From Bacteroidia bacterium (GTDB taxonomy: Bacteria > Bacteroidota > Bacteroidia > B-17B0 > Aurantibacillaceae), in assembly GCA_018000995.1 (NCBI GenBank), contig JAGNIU010000003.1, forward strand, positions 121,939 to 185,938: a stretch of DNA of 64,000 nucleotides. The letters are read 5' to 3'. The notes under the pieces were generated by a model. That model did no database searches. It saw only the letters and a program-made list of their open reading frames with translations, and was not told the origin of the DNA. A program made the position numbers and the translations under genes. Shown piece by piece: positions 1 to 10,100 of this stretch. Position 1 is the first letter of the stretch; each line of letters opens with the position of its first letter.

Positions 1-716
1 GTTATAAAACATCCGATACTGATTTAGAAAAATCAAACAAAAAAAATTGGGAGACTTTATACGACGGCTTTAAAAATAATCCTGAAGAACTAATAGATGT
101 TCCTTTAGAAAATCAAATTGAAGGTCAGAATGAAATTCGCAGCGAATCTATCACTTACAAAACATTCCAAATTTCAGGAAAGTACATTGTGACTTCGTTT
201 AATAACGATGTTGTTTTAGTTGATCAACAACGTGCACACGAGCGCATTTTGTACGAGCATTTTTTAGGAAGTAAAGAACAAAAACCAATTTCTACACAAA
301 AAGTTTTGTTTCCTGTTCATTTAGAATTAAGTACAAACGATTTTGTTTTGATTCAAAATTTATCAGCAGAATTTAAATTATTGGGTTTCGATATTGAACC
401 TTTTGGAAAAAATAATATTGTCGTAAATGGAACTCCTGCCGAGTTGGGCGATTTTAACGCGCAACAAATGATAGAAGGTGTTTTGGAAAATTACAAATTA
501 AATTTGCTCGATAAAAAAATGGACATCCACGATAATTTATGTCGTGCCCTTGCCAAAAACACTTGTATTAAATACGGTAAAAATTTAGAAGAAGCCGAAA
601 TGCAAATGATAATTTCCCACCTTTTAAATTGTACCGATCCTTTGTATAGCCCGAACGGAAAACCGGTGATGATGGAAATTAGCAGAGAAGAAACCGAAAA
701 GTTTTTTAAACGTTAA
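1..716 (+). CDS. mutL: DNA mismatch repair protein MutL, C-terminal part (5' end outside window)
   Basis: The reading frame is open from base 3, before the first internal start codon at 189, so this is the 3' end of a gene that begins upstream of the window. The visible protein is the MutL C-terminal dimerisation/endonuclease domain, recognised by VDQQRAHERILYE and, near the end, LCRALAKNTC and SPNGKPVMMEI. MutL links MutS mismatch recognition to strand removal. In canonical endonuclease-type MutL the first motif reads DQHA(X)2E(X)4E and the last CPHGRP. Here the metal-binding His of the first is Gln, and the Cys and His of the last are Ser and Asn, although both Glu residues remain. Nicking activity may therefore be altered or absent. 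Three bases separate its stop from the next start, so it probably shares a transcript with the rhomboid genes. Confidence 0.93.
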   Translation, partial: YKTSDTDLEKSNKKNWETLYDGFKNNPEELIDVPLENQIEGQNEIRSESITYKTFQISGKYIVTSFNNDVVLVDQQRAHERILYEHFLGSKEQKPISTQKVLFPVHLELSTNDFVLIQNLSAEFKLLGFDIEPFGKNNIVVNGTPAELGDFNAQQMIEGVLENYKLNLLDKKMDIHDNLCRALAKNTCIKYGKNLEEAEMQMIISHLLNCTDPLYSPNGKPVMMEISREETEKFFKR

Positions 717-719
717 ACT

Positions 720-1448
720 ATGAGTTACCAGGAATTCCGACCCCGCAGTTTTCAGGCCTTGCCTCCGGTTATCAAAAATATTTTGATAATTAATATCCTC
801 ATGTTTGCTGCTAAAGTTGTGTTTGCACAAAGTTTAAATATTGATTTGGATGCAATTTTAGGATTGCATTACATTACAGCGAGTAATTTTAAACCGTATC
901 AATTCATCACTTATTTGTTTATGCACGGTGATATTACACACTTGTTCTTTAATATGTTTGCAGTTTGGATGTTTGGTTCTGTACTCGAAAATACTTGGGG
1001 AGCGAAACGATTTATTTTTTATTATTTGATTACCGGATTAGGAGCAGGATTAATTCAATATATAGTTTTTTATTTTCAAGTTCAGGATGTAAATAACCAA
1101 ATTGCTAATTTGATGCAAACTCCGGGATTCTCGGCTGAAGATAATATATCATTACTTCATCAAAAAGCAGATTTCCTAAATCAACTTGTGGTTATTGGCG
1201 CTTCCGGTTCTTTGTTTGGTTTGTTATTGGCATTTGGAATGATGTTTCCTAATACATTGTTGTATGTTTATTTTTTAATTCCGGTAAAAGCAAAATGGTT
1301 TGTGATTGCTTATGGTGCCATCGAATTAATTTCAGGTCTGCGTTCAAATCCAATGGATAACGTAGCTCATTTCGCACATTTAGGCGGGATGCTTTTTGGA
1401 TTTATTGTGATTTTAATCTGGAAAAAAAACCGTAACTTTTACTCTTAG
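720..1448 (+). CDS. Rhomboid family intramembrane serine protease
   Basis: This 242-residue polytopic membrane protein has the rhomboid fold. The nucleophile motif GASGSLFG gives Ser162, and AHFAHLGG gives the partner His217. Between the second and third membrane segments there is a longer soluble loop, residues about 120-152. Rhomboids cleave transmembrane substrates inside the membrane; the substrate is unknown here. The ATG is 3 nt after the mutL stop, and a second rhomboid gene starts 4 nt after this one, so the three probably form one transcript. Catalytic residues are intact, so an active protease is expected. Confidence 0.93.
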   Translation: MSYQEFRPRSFQALPPVIKNILIINILMFAAKVVFAQSLNIDLDAILGLHYITASNFKPYQFITYLFMHGDITHLFFNMFAVWMFGSVLENTWGAKRFIFYYLITGLGAGLIQYIVFYFQVQDVNNQIANLMQTPGFSAEDNISLLHQKADFLNQLVVIGASGSLFGLLLAFGMMFPNTLLYVYFLIPVKAKWFVIAYGAIELISGLRSNPMDNVAHFAHLGGMLFGFIVILIWKKNRNFYS

Positions 1449-1452
1449 AAGT

Positions 1453-2271
1453 ATGTCGGTTCTCGATAACATAAAAAGCACTTTTCAGCAGCAAAGTAAG
1501 TTAACTGTACTTATTATTTTAAACGTTGCGGTTTATTTAACTTTAAATATTGCCACTAACATTGCGCATGTTTATTTAACGCCTTATATGGCTTTACCAC
1601 TTTCAGGTAACGAATTCATTTACAAATTCTGGACCATTTTCACTTACATGTTTACGCATGAAGGTTTAGGACATGTATTGTTTAATTTGCTTTTGCTTTA
1701 TTTTTCAGGACGATTATTTTTTTCAATTTTAGGTGAGAAGCGTATGTTATACGTTTATATAATGAGCGGCATTTTTGGCGGCGCTTTACTTTTAATTTTA
1801 GGTTTACTTTTTCCACTAACATTTGCTGGCGGTTATTTATTAGGAGCTTCTGCCGCTGTTTTAGGTATCATTATGGTAATGGCCGTTTACACACCTAATT
1901 ATCCGGTTTTTGTTTTCTTTTTTGAAATGCCTTTTAAATATTTTGCTCTATTAGTTTTTGTAACCAGCACAGTAATTGATTTTGCATCTAACACAGGAGG
2001 GAAAATTGCCCATATTGGCGGCGCTCTATTCGGTTTGTTGTACGGATATCTCCTAAAGAACGGTAACGATCTATTCGATTTTTCTTTTGCTTCCAAATCG
2101 AAATCCAAGCTTAAAATAGTGCATAATAGTTCTTCTTCTAAAGGGCAAAGAGCTGATAATGTGGACGAAAGCTATTTGAATAAACTTCTGGATAAAATCT
2201 CCAAAAGCGGATATGATAGTTTAACGACTCGGGAAAAGGATGATTTATTTAAACTTTCACAAAAAAAATAA
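1453..2271 (+). CDS. Rhomboid family protein with soluble C-terminal tail
   Basis: This 272-residue protein has about six membrane segments in residues 15-200. GASAAVLG carries the presumed nucleophile Ser133, and KIAHIGG carries His187. The residue after the Ser is Ala rather than the Gly of GxSG, a variant I believe also occurs in other Bacteroidota rhomboids. Residues about 205-272 form a hydrophilic tail ending in a conserved-looking helical segment, YLNKLLDKISKSGYDSL. The family role is intramembrane proteolysis. It is adjacent to, and clearly diverged from, the preceding rhomboid. An active enzyme is likely, but the GxSA variant leaves some doubt. Confidence 0.88.
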   Translation: MSVLDNIKSTFQQQSKLTVLIILNVAVYLTLNIATNIAHVYLTPYMALPLSGNEFIYKFWTIFTYMFTHEGLGHVLFNLLLLYFSGRLFFSILGEKRMLYVYIMSGIFGGALLLILGLLFPLTFAGGYLLGASAAVLGIIMVMAVYTPNYPVFVFFFEMPFKYFALLVFVTSTVIDFASNTGGKIAHIGGALFGLLYGYLLKNGNDLFDFSFASKSKSKLKIVHNSSSSKGQRADNVDESYLNKLLDKISKSGYDSLTTREKDDLFKLSQKK

Positions 2272-2313
2272 TAGTGTTTTAAAAGTTTTTTCTAACTTGA
2301 AACCTTGTATTTT

Positions 2314-3873
2314 ATGCGGTTAAGAGTTGCTTGCATAGTTTTTGTTTTTGTCACCTTTTGTCTTCAATCTTTTGCCCAACCTAAAGGCAAAAAACCCGAA
2401 GTTGAAGATGCGGATGAGCATTTTAAACATGGTAATTATATCATGGCGCTTCCTATATACCGCGATATTTTTAAAGTAGAAAAGGATAATAAGAAGGTTC
2501 AATACCGCTTAGGACTTTGCTATTTAAATACAAACTTTAATCGCACTGAAGCTGTTAAACATTTAGAAGCTGTTACTAAAGATCCGAAATGTGAAGAGGA
2601 AGCCTGGTTTAATTTAGGTCACGCATACCATTTAGCCGGGAAGATGGATGATGCTATTAGTGCATTCGAAAAATATAAAACCATTGCTCCTAAAAAAGCT
2701 GCTGAGGTTGACAGACAAATTGGAATGTGTAATAACGCCAAGCAGTTTATGAGTATGCCTGTTAATGTAACATTTGTAAACTTAGGTAAAGATTTAAATT
2801 CAGAAGACCCCGATTATTATCCATTTGTAAATGCCGATGAAACATTTATGGCGTTTACATCTCGTCGTAAAGAAAATATTGGCGGCAAACGTGTTGAAGT
2901 TGATGGCTACCATCCAAGTGATATTTACTACAGTAAAGTTGAAAATGGTAAGTGGACTAAAGCTGTTAATCCCGGTAACGCTATTAATGGTGCTTTAGAT
3001 GAGCAGGTAGTATGGATAAATCCTGATGCTACCCAAATGATGGTGTACCTTGATCATATTGATAAGTTTGGTGATTTATATCTTTCTGTAAAAAGACCTG
3101 GTGGAGATTTTATGAAAGGAAAACCGTTACCTGAGCAGGTAAATGCAAAAGTAGAAACTTCAGGTTGTTTTGGTCCTGATGGTAATGCAATTGTTTTTGC
3201 GCGTCGCGAAAGTGTTGACGCGAAAAGTGATATTTATATGTGCCGTAAATTACCAACCGGTGTTTGGGGACAAGCATTTAAATTACCAGCACAAATTAAT
3301 ACACAATACAACGAAGATTTTCCTTATTTAGCCAACGATGGTGTTACACTATATTTTTCATCTGAAGGTCATAACAGTATGGGTGGTTACGATTTATTTA
3401 AGAGTGTTTTAAATACTGAAGATAATACTTGGAGCAAAGCTGAAAACTTAGGTTACCCGATTAATGGTTTTGCTGATGATAGAAGTATTAGTTTAACACC
3501 TGATATGCGCGCGGGTTATATTAGTGCATTCCGTCCGGGTGGTTACGGCGATTTAGATATTTACCGTATCCGTTTTAACGAGAACGAACAAGTGGTGCGT
3601 ATTATTACAGGAAAAGTTTTTTTAGGCGATACAATTAATAATCCAAAATCAACAATAGCTACTATTATTGCTTTAAATAAATCAACTAACGAGGAATACA
3701 CATTTGTTCCCAATGCCAAAAATGGCAAGTATGTTCTAGCACTAGGCGCCGGCGTTTATAAAATAACTGTTCGTGCAGATGGTTTTTCCAGTGTTGAAGA
3801 AGAATTAACTTTTTCTGATATTGGAAGAGTTGAAATGGAAAAAAATAAAAATTACGTTTTAAAGAAACAGTAA
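2314..3873 (+). CDS. Exported TPR/PD40 beta-propeller protein
   Basis: The ATG at 2314 is preferred over the in-frame TTG at 2305 because it gives a clean signal peptide (MRLRVACIVFVFVTFCLQSFAQ region). TPR-like repeats follow in residues about 30-140, then PD40/WD40-like blades in about 150-425, with repeated phrases such as DEDPDYYPF-, NEDFPYL- and DDRSISLTPD-type motifs. The end resembles a carboxypeptidase regulatory-like fold. In Bacteroidota this order often ends in an OmpA peptidoglycan-binding domain, as in PorE-like proteins. Here the protein stops before one, so any cell-wall attachment must be indirect. The exact role is unknown; a periplasmic or outer-membrane-associated scaffold is likely. 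Confidence 0.8.
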   Translation: MRLRVACIVFVFVTFCLQSFAQPKGKKPEVEDADEHFKHGNYIMALPIYRDIFKVEKDNKKVQYRLGLCYLNTNFNRTEAVKHLEAVTKDPKCEEEAWFNLGHAYHLAGKMDDAISAFEKYKTIAPKKAAEVDRQIGMCNNAKQFMSMPVNVTFVNLGKDLNSEDPDYYPFVNADETFMAFTSRRKENIGGKRVEVDGYHPSDIYYSKVENGKWTKAVNPGNAINGALDEQVVWINPDATQMMVYLDHIDKFGDLYLSVKRPGGDFMKGKPLPEQVNAKVETSGCFGPDGNAIVFARRESVDAKSDIYMCRKLPTGVWGQAFKLPAQINTQYNEDFPYLANDGVTLYFSSEGHNSMGGYDLFKSVLNTEDNTWSKAENLGYPINGFADDRSISLTPDMRAGYISAFRPGGYGDLDIYRIRFNENEQVVRIITGKVFLGDTINNPKSTIATIIALNKSTNEEYTFVPNAKNGKYVLALGAGVYKITVRADGFSSVEEELTFSDIGRVEMEKNKNYVLKKQ

Positions 3874-3882
3874 TTAGTTGAT

Positions 3883-4566
3883 TTGAAGAGAAAGATTAAA
3901 ATAATTTTCACCTTACTTTTTTTAAATTTTGTTGTTTGCTCAACTGCAAATACAAATCCTCCGTTTTCCTATCAGATAGCTTTATTGAAATACAATGGTG
4001 GTGGTGATTGGTATTCCAATCTCGAAACATCATTGCCAAACCTGATAAAATTTTGTAACGCAAACTTAAAAACAAATATTAATCCCGAACAAGCTATTGT
4101 GGAAGCGGGGAGTATGGAATTATTTAATTATCCGTTGGTGCATGTAACAGGACATGGTAATATTGTTTTCTCAGTTCAAGAAGCCGAAAATTTAAGGAAG
4201 TATTTATTAGGCGGCGGTTTTTTACACATCAGTGATAATTATGGTATGGATAAATTTATCCGCACCGAAATGAAAAAAGTATTTCCTGAATTAGATTTTG
4301 TGGAACTCCCTTTTAATCACCCCATTTATCATCAGAAATATAATTTCGATAAAGGTTTACCAAAAGTACACGAGCATGATAATAAACCACCGCAAGGCTT
4401 TGGTTTAATTTATAACGGACGGTTAGTTTGTTTTTACGATGTGGAGTGTGATTTGGGTGATGGTTGGGAAAATGCAGAGGTGCATAAGGACAGTCCCGAA
4501 GCCCGCGAAAAAGCTTTACAAATGGGAGCAAATATTTTGTCGTATGCTTTTATGTTAAAGAACTAA
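3883..4566 (+). CDS. DUF4159 domain-containing exported protein
   Basis: The protein has 227 residues, a TTG start and a signal peptide (MKRKIKIIFTLLFLNFVVC). The remainder matches what I know of DUF4159: IALLKYNGGGDWYSN near the start, then HVTGHGNIVFS, GGGFLHISDNYG and CFYDVECDLGDGWEN. The family has a glutamine-amidotransferase-like or flavodoxin-like fold, and its members sit near envelope genes. No enzymatic activity is established. The gene starts 9 nt after the PD40 gene stop, so the two are probably co-transcribed. Confidence 0.85.
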   Translation: MKRKIKIIFTLLFLNFVVCSTANTNPPFSYQIALLKYNGGGDWYSNLETSLPNLIKFCNANLKTNINPEQAIVEAGSMELFNYPLVHVTGHGNIVFSVQEAENLRKYLLGGGFLHISDNYGMDKFIRTEMKKVFPELDFVELPFNHPIYHQKYNFDKGLPKVHEHDNKPPQGFGLIYNGRLVCFYDVECDLGDGWENAEVHKDSPEAREKALQMGANILSYAFMLKN

Positions 4567-4661
4567 TCCGCTTATAATTGAATTCATTCGTTAACAGAAT
4601 AAATAAGTTTTAATTAAGTAATAGAGTAACTTTAAACAACGTTTATTCGTCGTAACACAAC

Positions 4662-7121
4662 ATGAGAATTTTAATTTTAATTTCTTTTTTTTGCTTACAG
4701 TTCTCAGTGCATGCCCAAACTTTTGTGTTATCGGGTAAAATAACCGATTCTAAAAATAATGCTTTACCTTTTGCGTCTGTATTTGTAAAGGGTACCACTA
4801 TTGGTACAAATACGAATGCTGATGGGCAATATACTTTACGTTTAAAGCCCGGAAATTATGAAATAGTATTTCAGTATGTTGGATTCAAAAAAGAAATTAA
4901 GCCGGTTAATCTTACAGCCGATTATTTATTAAATGTTACACTGCAGTCGGATAATTATCAGTTAAAAGAAGTTCAAATTACAGCCGGAGAGGATCCTGCT
5001 TATGCTGTCATACGTCAGGCCATAAAAAAACGTAAATTTTATTTAAATCAGGTAGATAAATACACTTGCAGAGCTTATATAAAAGGTTTGCAACGTTTAA
5101 ATAGTATTCCAAAAAACTTGGGTAAGTTGCTCAAAATTACAATGGGTGAGAATCCAATCGACTCTACGTTGCTGGGTGTAATTTATCTTTCGGAGAGCGA
5201 GAGTAAATATTATTACGATAAGCCTGATGAAAAAGAAGTGATGTTTTCGAGCAGAGTAAGTGGTAATAAACAAGCGTTTAGCTTTAACCAATTACGCGAA
5301 ATGAAATTTAATTTTTATGAAAATTTAATTACTATAGATGGGCTTAGCGACCGGCCACTTATTTCACCAATTAACGAAAACGCTTTTCTTTCGTACAGAT
5401 ATAAATTACTTGGCACCACGTTTGAAGACGGACGAATGATAAATAAAATTGAAGTCTTACCTAAACGTAAAACCGACCCGTGTTTTCATGGCATCATTTA
5501 TATCGCAGAAAACTCATGGCGCATACATAGTTTGGATATGTATTTAACTAAAGATGCTAAAATTAATTTTGTGGATACCCTCGAAATTCGTCAGTTACAT
5601 GCTCCGTTAATTAACGATAGCATCTGGATGCCTGTTGCTTTTAACTTTGGTTTTAAATTTAAATTTTTGGGATTTGTAGGAAACGGATATTATAATGCTG
5701 TTGTTTCTGATTACGACTTGAATCCGGAGTTTCCGAAAAAGTTTTTTAAAAACGAATTATTGAAAGTGGAAGATGAGGCCAATAAAAAGGATTCCTTGTA
5801 TTGGAAAACAAACCGGCCAATTCCTTTAACCACAGAGGAAGTAGATGACTACAGAAAAAAAGACAGCCTGTCTAAAATAACCGATTCAAAACATTATAAG
5901 GATTCGGTAGACAAAAAATTTAATAAATTGAAAATCCAATCGCTTATTTTGGGTTATAATTACCGTAACTCCTACAAAAAAATAAATTTTAGCACAACGG
6001 GTTTGCTAACAAGCGGCGTGCAGTATAATACGGTAGAAGGTATGAATGCCAGTATGAATTTTACTTTTTCGAAGGAGTATGAGAATTACCGGAATCACAG
6101 CATATCTGCCAGTATCCGTCACGGGTTTTCAAATTATTTAAGCGGCGCTAAATTAGGCTGGAGTTATCTTCAAAATCCAAAGCGCTTTCAGCAATTTGCA
6201 GTGTATGCCCAATCGATGGTAAATCAGTATAATAATTCCAATCCTATTTCAGAATCTATGAATACCATTTACTCATTGTATCTGAATGATAATTTTATGA
6301 AGTTGTATAAGAAAACCTCACTTCAAGTGTATTTTAGACGGGAATTAGTTAACGGTTTATATTTTTATGGTTCAGTTGAATATGCTGAACGCGCTCCTTT
6401 AAAAAATTCAACTGATTTGTTGATTACTGACAATCCAAATAAATTATTTACAAGTAACGACCCTTTACATTTTACAACGGATGATTCTTTATTCAAAATC
6501 AATAATTCATTGGTTGTTGATGTGATGTTTAGAATACGTTTCAAACAAAAGTATTATACCGTACCCCATCGTAAAATCATTTCCGGATCAAAATATCCGC
6601 GTTTTAATATTGGATACAAAAAAGCAATTCCTTTAAAGGCAGGCGATGCCGACTATGATTTAGCTGCGTTGCAAATGGATGATAATGTTAGTTTAGGTTT
6701 GTTAGGTACTTTCTCTTATAGAGCGATGGCCGGTTATTTTTTGCGAAACCAGACTATGTACTTTATGGATTACAAACATTTCAATGGTAATCAAACTGTT
6801 TTAGCGAATCGAAACTATTTGGGATCTTTTAAATTATTGCCTTATTATAAATACAGCACTGAGTTTTGGTATGCAGAAGCCCATGCGGAACATCATTTTA
6901 ACGGCTTTATCTTTAATAAAATTCCACTCTTAAAAAAGGCACGCATACAGGAAGTAGTGGGTGGGCATATATTATATAACGATAAGCTTGACCAATACTA
7001 TGAAATTAACTTTGGTATAGAGAAAATTTTGCAAATCATTCGATTCGACTACGTATTGTCTTACGGCCCGTACGGGAAGTTCAATCAAGGATTCTTAATT
7101 GGTATCGATGCAGAGTTTTAA
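4662..7121 (+). CDS. DUF5686 / carboxypeptidase-like regulatory domain outer-membrane protein
   Basis: An 819-residue secreted protein with signal peptide (residues 1-18). A carboxypeptidase regulatory-like beta-sandwich covers about residues 20-105, starting LSGKITDSKNNALPFASVF. Next comes the DUF5686 region, marked by EDPAYAVIRQAIKKRKFYL. The C-terminal half is rich in alternating aromatic strands typical of outer-membrane barrels. The N-terminal fold is shared with TonB-dependent receptors, but there is no plug domain here. Function is unknown. Its TAA overlaps the stop codon of the convergent CHAT gene: the two coding regions share bases 7118-7121. Confidence 0.85.
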   Translation: MRILILISFFCLQFSVHAQTFVLSGKITDSKNNALPFASVFVKGTTIGTNTNADGQYTLRLKPGNYEIVFQYVGFKKEIKPVNLTADYLLNVTLQSDNYQLKEVQITAGEDPAYAVIRQAIKKRKFYLNQVDKYTCRAYIKGLQRLNSIPKNLGKLLKITMGENPIDSTLLGVIYLSESESKYYYDKPDEKEVMFSSRVSGNKQAFSFNQLREMKFNFYENLITIDGLSDRPLISPINENAFLSYRYKLLGTTFEDGRMINKIEVLPKRKTDPCFHGIIYIAENSWRIHSLDMYLTKDAKINFVDTLEIRQLHAPLINDSIWMPVAFNFGFKFKFLGFVGNGYYNAVVSDYDLNPEFPKKFFKNELLKVEDEANKKDSLYWKTNRPIPLTTEEVDDYRKKDSLSKITDSKHYKDSVDKKFNKLKIQSLILGYNYRNSYKKINFSTTGLLTSGVQYNTVEGMNASMNFTFSKEYENYRNHSISASIRHGFSNYLSGAKLGWSYLQNPKRFQQFAVYAQSMVNQYNNSNPISESMNTIYSLYLNDNFMKLYKKTSLQVYFRRELVNGLYFYGSVEYAERAPLKNSTDLLITDNPNKLFTSNDPLHFTTDDSLFKINNSLVVDVMFRIRFKQKYYTVPHRKIISGSKYPRFNIGYKKAIPLKAGDADYDLAALQMDDNVSLGLLGTFSYRAMAGYFLRNQTMYFMDYKHFNGNQTVLANRNYLGSFKLLPYYKYSTEFWYAEAHAEHHFNGFIFNKIPLLKKARIQEVVGGHILYNDKLDQYYEINFGIEKILQIIRFDYVLSYGPYGKFNQGFLIGIDAEF

Positions 7122-10100
7122 TTCCCCAACAAAGTAAAAGCTCCCCAATAATAGGGGTGAGGATATTTTTTCCGCACTTCGGCTTGGGCTTTCTTAAAAG
7201 ATTTACTGATATTTTCTTTAGCAGGATTCAAAGCCCATTCTTTATAGAATTCACTCATTAAAATTTGAGTGGCGTCGTCATCAACTACCCATAAACTCAT
7301 AATTAAATTTTTAGCACCCGCAATGTAAAATGCGCGTTGCAATCCAAATACGCCCTGGTTATTTAAATCAACACCTAAACCGGTTTCGCAAGCAGAGAGC
7401 ACAACTAAATCTGTATTGGATAAATTTAATAAGGAAGCTTCATAAGCTGTGAAAATACCATCTTGTTCAAATTCTGTTGACATCGTATCTCTTGCTACAA
7501 CAGAAGCACCTGCCATCATAATACCTGAGCGTAGTAATGGATTTGATTTTAATTTAGAAGCCTCAAAACCTAAAATCGTTTCATCTTCATTGTCCATAAC
7601 GTCTTTTAAGAAGAACCCGTGGGTAGCAATGTGTAATACTTTAGGAGAGTTTACTTTTTTTAGTTGTTGTTCTGATGCTTTTTCCTCTGTAAACGTATTA
7701 ATTTTCCAGGCATTTGTTTTTAAGGAAGTGGAAATATTTTCTACTTCAGTTTTTGTTCCCGGTAAAGGAGGTAATTCCGAAAAACCAAAACGGTTTACGG
7801 CTACCATTTGATTTAATTTTTCTTGTTTCTTCTGTTTTACAAAATCAAATTCATAATCAGGATAACCAAATAACTCCGCACTTTTAGAAGTATTAGGCGC
7901 ATTATTTTGCAAGAGGTAATTTAAGTTAGGTAAAATGCATAAATCTATTTCATCTAAAACATATTTTTCAGTCACAGGATTTTGTAAAGTATATAAATTA
8001 ACCTGATTATAAATTCCATCAGGCGAAATATAAACTTTTGTAATGCCTTTTAAATTTTCACTAATTTGTTTCCAAAACCTATCATAAGAAAGTTTATCCG
8101 GTTTTCTGTTTTCTACATTGTCACTGTATTCCTGCGCAAAGGTTGTTTCAAAGTTTTTCGACTTCGCAATTTTTGTTAGAATAGGGTAGGTTGAGTTTTT
8201 AGTAATGATAAAAGCTGCGTATTCCAAACTGTAAGTCGTATCGCCAATTTGCACAGCTTTTTCAGCTCTTATAATATTAATGGCCGCTTCATTGGCTTGT
8301 AATTTGTTTTTAATATCTGAAAAAGTAACTGTTTTCGATTGGGCAAAGGCACTTGTTTTACCCTTTAGTTGTTGTTCCAATTTATCAGCTTCAATTTCTA
8401 AATCGGAAATCGACCAAAAATTTTCATCCGTATTAGTCTCACGGTAACGGTTGGCTAATTGTTGTTTGTAATACGACCAACGATTATATAAATTAACTAA
8501 AGCTGTATCCTTACTATTTAAAATCTCACGGCGTGAACTCACGTTATTGTTCAACAATAAAGATTTTAGGAACATTTGGTAATTGAAACAAGTGCTAAAT
8601 AAATCCGCATGATTTTCTTTCGGGAATTGCTCAGCATAATCAAATACAAAACTATTGAAGATTTCAAAATGTTCGTTGGCTGTCGAATAAAAACCAAGCT
8701 GGTCTCTTTCACTCATCGAATGAAAGAATTCATCGAATTGTGTTTTGTGCGATTGTAATGCAGTGTAATAAAGTTCCTTTGCTTTTTTGTAATTTCTTAA
8801 ACTCCAATTTGTGGAAGCGATATTGAAAACACCATCAATATAAGCTGAATGCTTTATTCCGAATTTCTTTTTAATAATTGAATTTGATAATTCAAAACAC
8901 TCAATAGCCTTTTCATATTTTCCTTGCTTTTCAAGAATGAGTCCGGCGCCAACTAAAAAATAAGCATAACGTTCATGTTCTTCACCCACAGCTTTTTTAA
9001 TCGATTCAACAGCAATTTTCGAATATTTTTCAGCTTCATTGTATTTATTTAAGTGCATATACAAAACAGCAAGGTTGTGTAAACAGTTGGCGTAATACTG
9101 ATGATCTTCACCAACGGTTTCTTTATAAATATCTTTTGCCTCCAGTAAAAAAGGTTCTACTTCTTCATAGCGGTTCTGACTATCATATAGCAATCCAATA
9201 TTTACTAAAGCATTAGCATAAGTAAAATGTTTTTTACCGGTTGTGTTAGCGCGGATTTGAATCACCTCAGTTAATAAATCTGTAGCCTGAACGTATCTTC
9301 CTAAAATGCGGTATAAATCTGCTTTATTGTTCAATGAATTGGTGTAATCAGGATTATTCGCTAAATCAAGCGAGCGGTATAAATACATGCAACTATCAAA
9401 ACAAATTTCAGCTCGTTTATAATCGCCTGTATTTTTGTAACATAAACCTGAGTTATTGTAAACGGTTGCCGTTGAAATTTTATCGGCGTTTTTAAATTTG
9501 TGAGATAATCGCAGAGCTTTATTCAATAATTTAAGAGCCTCATCATAATTTCCGCTCTGGCGATAAGCTTCTGCTCCGTTATTTAATGTAGTAATGTAAT
9601 CTGTAGTATCAATAGGATTTAATGAACCGTGAATTTTAATTAAACTATTAAATACTTCAATGGCCTTTTTATAATCACCTAAACCTTGCGAGATTTGCGC
9701 ATCTGTATTTACAGCAATAAGATATTCGCGATCTTTATCCCCTTTTAAAGTTTTGAAATAATACATGATGGCATCATTCATCGGCTTCGCTTCTTTGTAA
9801 TATCCCATCTCCACATACATTTGAGTTAGCACTCTGTACATTTTTGTATATTGCTCACTACTCGCACCATAAACTCTTGCCATCACAGGTAAAGCCTGCT
9901 GAAACATTTGTTCGGCTTGCGGATAGTAACCGACGTGATTATAAAGAAAAGCTAAATTGTATTGAGCAAAACTCCAGGAAATAGTATCCCCGGCAGCGTA
10001 TGCATCGTTAAATGCACCAACGTAGTAATCTTTCGCGTCACCGTAATATTGTCGTGTGAATGCGCTATTGCCAAGGAGATTTTTTAATTTAGAGCGGTTG

